A stretch of DNA of 35,500 nucleotides from Streptantibioticus silvisoli (GCF_027947535.2 NZ_JAAGKO020000065.1:1-35500); one strand, 5' to 3'; counted from the stretch's first letter, positions 19,150 through 27,388 are shown. Numbers and translations are program-made. Notes: generated from the sequence alone by a model not told the origin.

Positions 19150-19848
19150 ATGACATCGATCCTCCGTTTCGCCGGCCGAGCCGTACCGGCGCTGGCGTTG
19201 ACCTGCGTCGTGGCGGTCGGCGTCACGGGATGCGGCCCGGACCAGTCCGGCGGCACCGCGGCGCCCGCGTCCTCCGGGGCCGCCGCGACCACGCCCGGCA
19301 CGACCACCCCCGGAACGACCTCGCCGGGAACGCCCGCGCCGGGTGCCGCCTCCACCGCGCCGGCCGGTGCGGGGGCGACCGGAACCGGCGCGACCTCGAC
19401 GCCGGGAACCGGTGCCGGCCGGTGCGCGACCAGGGACCTTCAGGCAAGCGTCGGGGCCAGCCAGGGCACCGCCGGCAGCACCTACATGGCGCTGGACTTC
19501 AAGAACATCTCGGGCAAGACCTGCACCCTCTACGGATACCCCGGCGTGTCGCAGGCCGGCGGGAGTCCCGTCAACCAGATCGGCCACGCCGCCACCGAGA
19601 GCGACCTCGTCGGCCGCGCCCTGGTCACCCTCGCGCCCGGAGCGACCGGGAACGCGCTGCTGCGCATCGTGGACGCCGGCAACTTCTCCAGCGCCACCTG
19701 CGAACCGACCACCGCCAAGTACCTCCAGATCTTCCCGCCGAGCCAGACCACCCCGATCTACCTCGCCTTCAACTCGCAGGCGTGCGCCGGGTCTTCGCAG
19801 CTCCTGACGGTCAGCGTCATCCGGGCCGGGGTGGGCGACGCGTCCTGA
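19150..19848 (+). CDS. DUF4232 lipoprotein
   Basis: This is a 232-residue secreted lipoprotein. The signal sequence RFAGRAVPALALTCVVAVGVTGC ends in a lipobox (VTGC), so it should be acylated and anchored to the outer face of the membrane. A Thr/Ala/Pro/Gly-rich linker (about residues 30-95) leads to the DUF4232 domain. It contains CATRDLQASVGASQGTAGS, MALDFKNISGKTCTLYGYPGVS and a late Cys pair, which suggest disulfides. DUF4232 proteins are common in Streptomyces and lack a known role. The ATG at 19150 is chosen because it directly precedes the signal; a strong hairpin follows the gene. Confidence 0.92.
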   Translation: MTSILRFAGRAVPALALTCVVAVGVTGCGPDQSGGTAAPASSGAAATTPGTTTPGTTSPGTPAPGAASTAPAGAGATGTGATSTPGTGAGRCATRDLQASVGASQGTAGSTYMALDFKNISGKTCTLYGYPGVSQAGGSPVNQIGHAATESDLVGRALVTLAPGATGNALLRIVDAGNFSSATCEPTTAKYLQIFPPSQTTPIYLAFNSQACAGSSQLLTVSVIRAGVGDAS

Positions 19849-19878
19849 GGCGTGGCTCGAAACACCGGGACACCGGGT

Positions 19879-19913
19879 TGCGGACCGAGGTCGTGACAGG
19901 GCCTCGGTCCGCA
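19879..19913 (+). terminator. Terminator hairpin after the lipoprotein gene
   Basis: A perfect 12-bp stem (TGCGGACCGAGG pairing with CCTCGGTCCGCA) with an 11-base loop lies 31 bases after the lipoprotein stop. Confidence 0.85.
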
Positions 19914-20040
19914 TCACGGGTACCCGTCGTACGAAGACGGGCCCCGGCGCGGCCCTGACGTCGCCGGAGGAGCGGGACCCGGTCCGGACGTCACCGGAGG
20001 AGCCGGACCCGGCCCTGGCACCGCCTCCCGCCGTGGCCGC

Positions 20041-20547
20041 TCAACGGCGAGGGGCGGCCCGGAGCCGGAAGGAGAAGTACGTGGCGTCGGCGTCGACGGC
20101 GTCGCCGTCCGCGCCGGTGACCGACACGGTGAGCAGTCCGGCCGCCGCGGCCAGCTCCTCGAACGCGGTGCGGGTGTACCAGTGCAGCAGCCACGGGCGT
20201 TCCACAACGGTGCTCCGGCCGGCGCGGCGGCGTTCGTAACGCAGCACGGCGGTCTGGGTCCGCGCGGCCTCGTCGCGTTCCTCCGACACCACGGAGAACC
20301 GCAGTTCGGCACCGTCGGCGGCGGTGGCGGTGCGGACCTGGCCGATCCGGTCGGCGGGGGTGGGAGCCGGGACGTGGAGCGGGATCAACGCGGCGCCGTC
20401 GTCGGCCAGATGGCCGCGGATGCGACGGAGAGCGGCTTCAGCGGTGGCGTCGTCCGGCAGCAGGTTGAACGTCGGCAGCCCAACCGGTGCGGTTGACGAC
20501 CCGTTCAGTCCGCACCGCACCGCGTTCGCCCGGTACGAGGCGGTCAT
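20041..20547 (-). pseudogene. C-terminal remnant of a SAM-dependent methyltransferase
   Basis: The readable part, TFNLLPDDATAEAALRRIRGHLADDGAALIPL through the end (YFSFRLRAAPRR), matches the C-terminal half of class I methyltransferases. It covers motif post-I onward and the substrate-side strands, with WLLHWYTRTAFEELAAAAGL typical of the family. The SAM-binding N-terminal half with its Gly-rich loop is missing. The upstream part of this frame lies over the remnant of a different gene on the plus strand, so the gene was truncated at about 20480-20500. It is most likely non-functional. Confidence 0.65.
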
Positions 20548-20575
20548 GCGCCCGTACGTCGACCAGGCCCAGCAC
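20495..20575 (+). pseudogene. Remnant of a flavin-dependent monooxygenase
   Basis: The plus-strand frame reads TAFARYEAVMRPYVDQAQ, which resembles the C-terminal helix of FAD-dependent aromatic monooxygenases. Nothing of the FAD-binding domain precedes it. It abuts the truncated methyltransferase head to tail, suggesting a deletion that joined two degraded genes. The match is short and rests on pattern recognition only. Confidence 0.45.
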
Positions 20576-20689
20576 CGCACCCCACCGCACCGTAAGCCCC
20601 GCACCGTAAGCCCCGCACCCCGCACCGGAACACTCCCCCGCTCACCGTGATTCCGCCCCGGAACGCTCCCCGCTCACTAGGATTCCGCC

Positions 20690-21472
20690 GTGATCGAGGA
20701 CGGCGAATCGATGCGTGGCGGTCTGTCGACGGTGCGGCGGGCGGGCGAGACCATCCTCAGGCCGTGGCGGGTGTGGACCCCCGCGGTGCGGGAACTGCTG
20801 CGGCACCTGGAGCGGGTGGGGTTCGCCGGTGCGCCGCGCGCCCTGGGCGACGGTCCGGTGGACGGGCACGAGGTGGTGTCGTTGCTGCGCGGCGAGGTCG
20901 GGCTGTCCCCGTGGCCGCGGGCGCTGCTCGCGGACGGGGGCGTCATCGCGCTCGGGCGGTGGCTGCGTGACTACCACGACGCCGTGCGCGACTTCCGGCC
21001 CTCGCCGCAGGCCGTCTGGTGCGACCCCGGCGCCCACTGGCGGCCGGGGCTGATCATGCGGCACGGCGACCTCACGAGCTGGAACTCGGTCTGGGCGGAC
21101 GACCACCTGGTGGGCGTCATCGACTGGGACCTGGCCATCCCCGGCGAGGCGTTGGACGACGTTGCCCAACTGGCCTGGTACAGCGTGCCGTTGCGCCTTC
21201 CCGACCGTCAGCGCAGGGTCGGCTACGGCGAGGCCGGCGCGCCGTTGGCCCGGCGGCTGCGGCTGCTGTGCGACGCCTACGGCGCGGACCCGGCCGACGT
21301 ACTGGACGCGCTGGCGCGGTTGCAGCGCGACGAGACGGAGCGGATCACCCGCCTGGGCCCGCTCGGCGCGGACCCCTGGGCGGCGTTCCTGCGGCAGGAC
21401 TTCGTGCCGGACATCGAGGAGGAACGCGCGTGGGCGCTGGCCCGGCGCGCGGAACTGCTCGGCCGCGCCTGA
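20690..21472 (+). CDS. APH-family phosphotransferase
   Basis: This encodes 260 residues with an aminoglycoside/choline-kinase fold. The catalytic loop RHGDLTSWNSVW (HGD...N) and the metal-binding VIDWDLAIPGE are intact. The N-terminal opening GGLSTVRRAGETILRPWRVWTPAVRELLRHLE is the usual nucleotide-binding lobe of this subgroup. Such genes are frequent in Streptomyces; substrates range from antibiotics to small metabolites, and resistance cannot be deduced. The start is GTG at 20690, with only a weak ribosome-binding site. It stands alone, 268 bases before the EamA gene. Confidence 0.88.
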   Translation: MIEDGESMRGGLSTVRRAGETILRPWRVWTPAVRELLRHLERVGFAGAPRALGDGPVDGHEVVSLLRGEVGLSPWPRALLADGGVIALGRWLRDYHDAVRDFRPSPQAVWCDPGAHWRPGLIMRHGDLTSWNSVWADDHLVGVIDWDLAIPGEALDDVAQLAWYSVPLRLPDRQRRVGYGEAGAPLARRLRLLCDAYGADPADVLDALARLQRDETERITRLGPLGADPWAAFLRQDFVPDIEEERAWALARRAELLGRA

Positions 21473-21560
21473 CGCGATCCGCACCCGACGAGATCCGCGC
21501 TCAACGCGATCCGGGGCCGACGCGATCCGGGCCCGACGCGATCCGCACCTGACGTGACCC
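21473..21560. repeat. Imperfect tandem repeats after the APH gene
   Basis: Five to six units of roughly 15-18 bases of the type GACGCGATCCGCACCC follow the stop codon. The rest of the gap up to 21740 contains an AT-richer stretch (CAAATCACCTGTCGGCCGTTGTTAGAG) that probably holds the promoter of the downstream exporter gene. Confidence 0.75.
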
Positions 21561-21740
21561 GCGCGGGACGCGCACGGCTTCGGACGCCTCCGCGCCCGGG
21601 TGGGAACGCGGAGTCGAAATCCACGAATCCTGCCTCGAAATCGCCCGCCGCCTCATCACCCACGGCAACTCAAATCACCTGTCGGCCGTTGTTAGAGTGC
21701 GCGCGGTCCCGTCCTCCACCACAGACGGAGCAGGTGGTTC

Positions 21741-22730
21741 ATGACCGAGGTCGCCGCCACAGCCAGCGAGTCCTTACCGGCAACCGAACCGGGGACCGAG
21801 GCGTCGCGTGGCGGGAAGACGGGTCCGGCCGGCTGGGCGGGGCTCGTTCCGGCGCCGTTCATGGTGCTGGCCGGAATGGTGAGTCTCCAGTTCGGCTCGG
21901 CCTTCGCGAAGCAGTTGTTCGAACGCACCGGCCCGGCCGGGGCGACACTGCTGCGCCTGCTGATCGCCGCCACGCTGCTCTGCCTCTTCTTCCGCCCGAC
22001 GCCGCGACTGCTGCGCGCCCACTGGCGGTTGCTGCTGCCGTACGGGGTGGTGCTCGCGGTGATGCAGTTCTCCTTCTACGAAGCGACCTCCCGGCTCCCG
22101 CTCGGTGTCGTGGTCACGCTGGAGTACACCGGGCCGCTGCTCATCGCGCTCGCCGGTTCGCGCAAGGCGCTGGACGTGCTCTGGGTCCTGCTCGCCGGGA
22201 CCGGGCTGGTCGTCCTGGGCGGCGGTCACGTGGGGACCGACCCCGTCGGAGTGCTCGCGGCCCTGCTCACCGGTACGGCGCTGACCGGGTACATCCTGCT
22301 GGGGTCGGCGGTCAGCCGGGCCACGTCGGGCGGTGCCGGGCTGGCGACGGGCATGGCGGTGGCGTCCGTCGTCGCGCTGCCGGGCTCCTTCGTACTCGGG
22401 CTGCCGCCGGTGGGCGCGCTGCTCGACCCCGAGGTCCTGGCGGTGGCGTTCGCGGTCGCCGTGCTGTCCACGGCGGTGCCGTTCTCGCTGGAGTTCGTCG
22501 TGCTGCGCCGGATGCCGCCCCGGGTGTTCGCCGTGCTCGGCGCGCTGGAACCGGTCATCGCGGTGCTGGTGGGCCTCGTCGTGCTGGGCGAGGCGCTCTC
22601 CGTGCCGCAATGGGCGGCGGTGCTGTGCGTGGTGGTGGCCGCTGTCGCGTCGAACTGGGGGAACCGGGCCGGGCTGCCCGACCCCGCACCGGGTGCGGGC
22701 AGTTCCGCGGGGGAGAGCCGTTCCCCGTAG
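21741..22730 (+). CDS. EamA-family transporter (RhtA-like)
   Basis: This is a 329-residue integral membrane protein with two EamA repeats and about ten hydrophobic segments, for example FMVLAGMVSLQFGSAFAK, VVVTLEYTGPLLIAL and VFAVLGALEPVIAVLVGLVVLGEAL. The last is the family signature of the second repeat. Family members export amino acids or related metabolites; RhtA-like ones export threonine and homoserine. The N-terminal ~30 residues are an extra polar tail. The ATG follows GGAGCAGG. The unknown gene and the cysteine desulfurase lie downstream on the same strand, after a 214-base repetitive gap. Confidence 0.92.
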   Translation: MTEVAATASESLPATEPGTEASRGGKTGPAGWAGLVPAPFMVLAGMVSLQFGSAFAKQLFERTGPAGATLLRLLIAATLLCLFFRPTPRLLRAHWRLLLPYGVVLAVMQFSFYEATSRLPLGVVVTLEYTGPLLIALAGSRKALDVLWVLLAGTGLVVLGGGHVGTDPVGVLAALLTGTALTGYILLGSAVSRATSGGAGLATGMAVASVVALPGSFVLGLPPVGALLDPEVLAVAFAVAVLSTAVPFSLEFVVLRRMPPRVFAVLGALEPVIAVLVGLVVLGEALSVPQWAAVLCVVVAAVASNWGNRAGLPDPAPGAGSSAGESRSP

Positions 22731-22744
22731 CCGACTCACGGACA

Positions 22745-22920
22745 CCTCGCAGAACACGCGCAGCGCAATTCGCCGCAGGGCAGCGCCAGGCAACGCGGAG
22801 CAACGCAGCGCAATTCGGCGCAGCGCAACGCCAGCGCGACACAAAACAAGGCAACGCCAGCGCAACGCAGAACAGCGCAACGCAACGCAACGCAGAACAG
22901 TCGCAGAACAGTCGTCGGAA
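22745..22920. repeat. CGCAA/CAGCGC-rich degenerate repeat
   Basis: The gap between the exporter and the unknown gene is built from degenerate units (AACGCAGCGCAA, CAACGCCAGCGC, GCAACGCAACGC, GTCGCAGAACA). It is purine-rich on the plus strand and much richer in A than its surroundings. Confidence 0.8.
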
Positions 22921-22944
22921 GACGCGGAGAAAAAGGGTCCTCCC

Positions 22945-23730
22945 ATGCCGTCCCCCCACCTGTCCGAGCGAACCGGTCGCACAGCCGTAGACGACCGCAC
23001 AGCCGATGACGACCGCACCGGTCCGGTTCTTGACCACATCAGCCGTAAGCAGCGCTCCGCGACGCTCATCGCCGGAGGCTACTTCGAGTCCGCCGGAGGC
23101 ATCGGCGACTTCTCCCTCAACTCCTTCGCCCTCGGGCACGAGTTGGGCGCGGGCGTCCGCTACCGCCATCGCGGCAACAAGGTGCTCTTCGACGTCATCC
23201 ACAACGATCTGGGGATGGCCTGCGGCACCGACGCCTGCTCCGTGACCGCCGCGCCGGCGGCGATCGACCTCGCCCCGCTGACCGCTGCCGCCGCCACCGC
23301 CGGGGTCACCTTCACCGTCACCCGCGAACGGACCCTGCGCAACCGGGCGGCCCGGTCGATGAAGGAGTGGCTCAAGAACCCGTCCGCGGAACCGCGGTTC
23401 GTCCGGGACGGCGACGACATCCACTACCGCTCCCGCCAGTACGAGAAGGTCCTCGCCGGTGTGGTGAAGGACAACTACGTGGTTCCGCGCTGCCCGTTGA
23501 TCGTCAACGAGTACTTCGTCAAATACTTCGCCCGGTTGCGCCAGTACGCCGACTGCGCACGCGCCTACGTCATCGACATCAATTCGTTCGCCGACAAGGA
23601 CAAGGTCACCAAGGGCGCCGAGATATACCTGCGCAACCACGCGGCCCCCACCGACGAGATCATTCTCGTCTTCGCCGACCCGTCGTGCACCAACGTGGTC
23701 GAAATGGCGCTGTCCGCACGCGATTTCTGA
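22945..23730 (+). CDS. Unrecognised Cys-containing protein next to cysteine desulfurase
   Basis: This encodes 261 residues that I cannot place in a family. The first ~35 residues look disordered (TGRTAVDDRTADDDRTG). The rest is a mixed, folded-looking protein with clear composition: GGYFESAGGIGDFSLNSFALGHELGAG, VLFDVIHNDLGMACGTDACSV, RSMKEWLKNPSAEPRF, PLIVNEYFVKYFARLR and EIILVFADPSCTNVVEMALS. Five Cys residues occur, in ACGTDAC, PRCPL, ADCAR and DPSCTN. No membrane segment or signal peptide is seen. The cysteine desulfurase gene begins 38 bases later, so they are probably co-transcribed and this protein may receive or use sulfur. The start ATG is the first in frame; the ribosome-binding site is poor (GGAGA 15 bases away). 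Confidence 0.8.
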   Translation: MPSPHLSERTGRTAVDDRTADDDRTGPVLDHISRKQRSATLIAGGYFESAGGIGDFSLNSFALGHELGAGVRYRHRGNKVLFDVIHNDLGMACGTDACSVTAAPAAIDLAPLTAAAATAGVTFTVTRERTLRNRAARSMKEWLKNPSAEPRFVRDGDDIHYRSRQYEKVLAGVVKDNYVVPRCPLIVNEYFVKYFARLRQYADCARAYVIDINSFADKDKVTKGAEIYLRNHAAPTDEIILVFADPSCTNVVEMALSARDF

Positions 23731-23768
23731 GTCCGGCACGTAGAACCAGCGAAAACAGGGGAATCTCG

Positions 23769-24920
23769 ATGCGCACCATCTATCTCGACCACCAGGCCAC
23801 CACGCCGATGGATCCCGCGGTCATGGAGGTCATGCAGACCGCCTGCACGCAGTACTTCGCCAACCCCGCCAGCCCGCACGCCGCGGGGGTGCGCGCGTTC
23901 CGCGAGGTGGAGCGGGCCCGGAGCGCGGTCGCCCGGTTCGTGGGAGGGGCGCGCAGCGAGATCTACTTCACCTCCGGGGCCACGGAGGCGAACAACATCG
24001 CGATCAAGGGGATGGCCGACCGATGTCCGGGCGGCCACATCGTGACCGCGGCGACCGAGCACAAGTCGGTGCTCGACACCTGCGCGTACCTGCGGGAAAA
24101 GGGCTGGTCAGTGACCGTCCTGCCGGTCGACGCGCAGGGGCAGGTCACGGCGGACCAGGTGGCCGGCCACCTGCGGGACGACACGGTGCTCGTCTCCGTG
24201 ATGCTCGCGAACAACGAGATCGGCACCATCCAGCCGATCGCGGAGATCGGCCGGGTGACCCGGCAGGCGGGCGTCGCGCTGCACTGCGACGCGACGCAGG
24301 GGGTCGGTTCGCTCGCCGTGGACGTGACCGAACTCGGCGTCGACCTGCTGACGTTCTCCGGCCACAAGATCTACGGCCCCAAGGGCGTCGGCGCCCTGTA
24401 CATCTCCAACCGGCTAACCGACACGGCACCGCTGGCACCGCTCATGCACGGCGGCGGCCAGGAGCGCGGCCTGCGGGCGGGCACGCACAACACGGCCGCC
24501 ATCATCGGCCTCGGCACGGCGGTCACCCTCGTCGAGGAGGTACGGGAGCAGGAGGCACGCCGCCTGGAGAAGCTCCGCCACGCCTTCCTGACCGAGCTGA
24601 CGGCCGCCTCAGGGACGCCCTTCCGGCTGAACAGCGGCACCGGTCCGGACTTCCTGCCCCACACGCTGAACCTGTCCCTGGAGGGGGTCGACGCGCAGGA
24701 CCTGCTGCCGCGCCTCGCCGGCCTCGCCATCTCGACGGGCTCGGCCTGCAACAGCTCCGCCCAGGAGCCGTCGCACGTGCTCCGGGCGATCGGACTGCCG
24801 CCGGAGCAGATCAAGGGCAGCATCCGGCTGAGCTTCGGCCGCTTCACGCAGGAGTCGGACGCGATCGACGCGGCCCGCTACCTGGCAGGGGCGGCGTTGC
24901 CGGAAGGGGCGAGGGGGTAA
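23769..24920 (+). CDS. Cysteine desulfurase, NifS/IscS type
   Basis: This is a 383-residue PLP enzyme that removes sulfur from cysteine to form a protein persulfide. The family start IYLDHQATTPMDPAV, the His in ATEHKSV, the PLP Lys in TFSGHKIYGPKG (K200) and the active-site Cys in STGSACNSSAQEPSHVL (C327) are all present. The extended Cys loop is typical of the class I (NifS/IscS) branch. There is no scaffold protein (IscU/SufU) or other Fe-S gene nearby. Together with the unknown partner this suggests a dedicated sulfur donor rather than housekeeping cluster assembly. ATG follows AGGGGA. Confidence 0.95.
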   Translation: MRTIYLDHQATTPMDPAVMEVMQTACTQYFANPASPHAAGVRAFREVERARSAVARFVGGARSEIYFTSGATEANNIAIKGMADRCPGGHIVTAATEHKSVLDTCAYLREKGWSVTVLPVDAQGQVTADQVAGHLRDDTVLVSVMLANNEIGTIQPIAEIGRVTRQAGVALHCDATQGVGSLAVDVTELGVDLLTFSGHKIYGPKGVGALYISNRLTDTAPLAPLMHGGGQERGLRAGTHNTAAIIGLGTAVTLVEEVREQEARRLEKLRHAFLTELTAASGTPFRLNSGTGPDFLPHTLNLSLEGVDAQDLLPRLAGLAISTGSACNSSAQEPSHVLRAIGLPPEQIKGSIRLSFGRFTQESDAIDAARYLAGAALPEGARG

Positions 24921-24955
24921 GCGGCCCGCCCCGGGGTGCGGGGCGGTTCCGGCGG

Positions 24956-25050
24956 GCGGTGCCGGGGCGCCGGCGCGGCCTCAGAACGGCGGCGGTGCCG
25001 GGGCGCCGGCGCGGCCTCAGAATGGCGGGCGGTGCCGAGGCGCCGGCGGA
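24956..25050. repeat. 36-37-bp tandem repeat after the cysteine desulfurase
   Basis: Units begin at 24956, 24992 and 25029, each with GCGGTGCCGGGGCGCCGGCG followed by CGGCCTCAGAA; the third is partial. Another short repeat (CGTCCCGTTACG, three copies) follows at 25108-25160. Confidence 0.85.
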
Positions 25051-25157
25051 GCACCGGACAGGGACCCCGAACGAGGGGCGCGTCAGGGCGAGTTCGGTCA
25101 CGGCAGGGCACGTCCCGTTACGGCAACCCGCGTCCCGTTACGACGACGCGCGTCCCG

Positions 25158-25364
25158 TTACGGCAGCGCGTCGGTCCGGCGCAGCAGGGTTACCGCGTCG
25201 GCGACGGCCCAGTGCTCGGACCGCCACCCGTTCCGGAAGCGGTCCAGGTCCGTGACCCTGAACTCGACCTGGTCGCCCGACGGCGGCACGCCGAACCACG
25301 AGCCGGTGTGCCGGCCGCGGAACAGCCGCGAGGGGGTGGCCGGTCCCGGTGCGGGATCGGCCAC
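25158..25364 (-). pseudogene. C-terminal remnant of a SnoaL-like (ester cyclase) protein
   Basis: The translation RHTGSWFGVPPSGDQVEF...DRFRNGWRSEHWAV...LLRRTDALP matches the end of SnoaL-like proteins (a loop with GVPP, then a FR.G...EHW strand). The first half of the domain is absent. The only start is a GTG that lies inside a hairpin, so it is probably a decayed fragment. Its DNA now overlaps the probable terminator of the upstream gene. Confidence 0.6.
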
Positions 25365-25370
25365 CCCCTC
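25330..25370 (+). terminator. Hairpin downstream of the cysteine desulfurase
   Basis: GAGGGGGTGGCC (25330-25341) pairs perfectly with GGCCACCCCCTC (25359-25370) across a 17-base loop. It lies 410 bases after the desulfurase stop and may instead belong to the lost gene in this place. Confidence 0.6.
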
Positions 25371-25384
25371 GGGTGGTGGTGCCG

Positions 25385-25500
25385 CCTGACGGATCAGGCG
25401 GTATACGTCCTACGTGCCTGACGGATCAGGCGGTGTACGTCCTACGTGCCTGACGGATCAGGCGGTGTACGTCCTACGTGCCTGACGGATCAGGCGGTGT
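25385..25500. repeat. Four 32-bp repeats, each a small hairpin
   Basis: CCTGACGGATCAGG starts at 25385, 25417, 25449 and 25481, exactly 32 bases apart. Each contains the stem CCTGA-CGGA-TCAGG; in the first copy it extends to an 8-bp stem (CCGCCTGA with TCAGGCGG). The units are joined by a GTACGTCCTACGTG-type spacer. The fourth copy contains the stop codon of the next gene on the minus strand, so the array would form the 3' end of that mRNA. Confidence 0.92.
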
Positions 25501-27388
25501 GCGTGGTGGTGCCGTCGCTCCAGGCGGTGCCGGAGTCGCCACCGCGGGCGGCGTTGCCGCCGGTGGTGGTCGAGGTGTTCCAGGCGCTGCCGGTCCAGCC
25601 GGTCGCACCGGTCCAGCCGGAGTCGCCGGAGGTCACCGTGGCGGTGCCGCGGTCACCGGTGCCGGAGCCGTGGTGGCCGTTGCCCTTGCCGTGCTGGCCG
25701 TGGCCGCCCTGGCCCCAGCCACCGTGACCACGACCACCGTGACCACGACCGCCCTGGCCCCAGCCGCCCTGACCGCGACCACCGTGACCGCGACCGCCGT
25801 GGCCGAGGCCCTGCGTGTCGCCGCCGCCGGCGTTCACCGCGGTGTTGCCACCGGTGCTGCCGGAGTTGCCGCTGTTCCCGCTGGTGCCGGAGGTCGCGGT
25901 GTCGGTGTCCTTGGCGGAGCCGCCGTTGCCGCCGTTACCGGTCGCGCCGGTCACCGCGCGGGTGGAGCCGGACGTGGTGCCGGTGCCGACGCTGCGGGTC
26001 CAGCCCCAGCGCGGCGAGGTGCTGCTCGCGGTCGAGGTGCCCATGGCCCACGCCGCACCGGAGTCGCCGCCGCGCGCTCCCCAACCACCGTTCGTGGCCG
26101 AGGTGTTGCCCGCGCTGCCGGTGTTCCCGGTCGCGCCGGTGCTGCCGGACTTCCCGGAGGTGGCGGTCGCCGTGCTGCCGCCGTTCCAACCGTGCGTACG
26201 GCCCTGGCCCCACTCGGAGGCGCCCCAGCCGGAGCCGCCCTCGCCGCGTGAGTTCGACAGGATGCCGACGTTGACGGCGCGGTTGCCGCCGGTGGAACCG
26301 GAGTTGCCCGAGTTCCCGCTGTTGCCCGACGTGGCGGTGTTGCCCGAGGTGGCCGAACCGCCGTTACCGCCGTTACCGGTCGTACCGCTGGTGGCACCCG
26401 TGGTGTTGGACGACGAACCGCCGTGGCCGCCTTCGTGGCCCTGGCCCTGACCGTGGCCGTGGCCGCGACCACGCTGGCCCCAGCCGTTGTCACCGCGGCC
26501 CCAGCCGCCGGCACGCCAGCCGCTGCCGCCGTTGTCCTGCTGCCAGGAGGTGGCGCGCCCGTCGGCCCAGGCGGCGCCGGAGTCGCCCCCGCGGGCGGCG
26601 TTGCCGCCGGTGGTCACCGAGGTGTTGCCCGCGTCGCCGGTCGCACCGGTCGCACCGGTGTTGCCCGAGTCGCCGGAGGTGGCCGACGCGTCGCAACGCG
26701 CCAGGATGCACAGGTTGCCGGCCGAATTCCCGCCGGTGGCACCGGAGTTGCCGGAGTTCCCGCTGTTGCCCGACGTCGCGGTGTTGCCCGACGTCGCCGA
26801 ACCGCCGTTGCCGCCCTTACCGGTCGAACCGCTGGTGGCACCCGTGGTGTTGGACGACGAGCCGCCGCCGTGGCCGTGCGAGGAGCCGGTGGCCGATCCG
26901 GTGGACTTGGCGCTGCCGGAGTCGCCGCCGCGGGCGGCGTTCCCGCCGGTGGTGGTGGAGGTGTTGCCCGCGCTGCCGGTCTTCCCGGTCGCGCCGGTGC
27001 TGCCGGAGTTCCCGGAGGTGGCGTGCGCGGTGCAGTCGGCCAGGATGCACACGTTGTGCGCCGAATTCCCGCCGGTGGCACCGGAGTTGCCGGAGTTCCC
27101 GCTGTTGCCGGACGTCGCGGTGTTGCCCGACGTCGCCGAACCGCCGTTGCCGCCGTTACCGGTCGAACCGCTGGTGGCGCCGGTGTGGGCGGTGGAGCCG
27201 GACTGCTGGCCGCCGCCGAGCAGGCCGTTGACCGTGCCGGTCAGGGTGCCGGTCAGGGACTGCACCACGGCGGTGTGGTCCGGCGCGGCGGTGGTGTTGT
27301 CCGCGGCCGAGGCGGCGGCGGAACCGAGGAAGACCAGACCGCCGGAGGCGGCGGCGAGCAGCAGCCCGCGCTTGACGTTCACGTTCAT
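25490..27388 (-). CDS. Secreted Gly/Ser/Thr/Asn-rich repeat protein
   Basis: This is a 632-residue exported protein. The signal peptide is MNVNVKRGLLLAAASGGLVFLGSAAASA, and a short unique part follows. After it come about four imperfect ~130-residue repeats with the sub-motifs TGNGGNGGSATSGNTATSGN, SGNSGNSGNSGATGGNSA and TTTGGNAARGGDSG. The first two repeats each carry a CILA(D/R)C-type Cys pair, which may form a disulfide. Later repeats instead carry Trp/His/Arg-rich GHGGRGQGGWGQGG segments. The collagen-like spacing of Gly (every third residue in many places) suggests a polyglycine-II-like surface protein, but this is inference. The ATG at 27388 has AGGGACTTGTC upstream. No sortase motif is seen. 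Confidence 0.9.
   Translation of the reverse strand: MNVNVKRGLLLAAASGGLVFLGSAAASAADNTTAAPDHTAVVQSLTGTLTGTVNGLLGGGQQSGSTAHTGATSGSTGNGGNGGSATSGNTATSGNSGNSGNSGATGGNSAHNVCILADCTAHATSGNSGSTGATGKTGSAGNTSTTTGGNAARGGDSGSAKSTGSATGSSHGHGGGSSSNTTGATSGSTGKGGNGGSATSGNTATSGNSGNSGNSGATGGNSAGNLCILARCDASATSGDSGNTGATGATGDAGNTSVTTGGNAARGGDSGAAWADGRATSWQQDNGGSGWRAGGWGRGDNGWGQRGRGHGHGQGQGHEGGHGGSSSNTTGATSGTTGNGGNGGSATSGNTATSGNSGNSGNSGSTGGNRAVNVGILSNSRGEGGSGWGASEWGQGRTHGWNGGSTATATSGKSGSTGATGNTGSAGNTSATNGGWGARGGDSGAAWAMGTSTASSTSPRWGWTRSVGTGTTSGSTRAVTGATGNGGNGGSAKDTDTATSGTSGNSGNSGSTGGNTAVNAGGGDTQGLGHGGRGHGGRGQGGWGQGGRGHGGRGHGGWGQGGHGQHGKGNGHHGSGTGDRGTATVTSGDSGWTGATGWTGSAWNTSTTTGGNAARGGDSGTAWSDGTTTHTA

Noticed and set aside
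22745-22920. CRISPR-like array
   Set aside because: Units are short and degenerate, without distinct spacers.
25385-25500. CRISPR array
   Set aside because: The 32-bp units are directly joined and the spacers are identical, so it is a tandem repeat.
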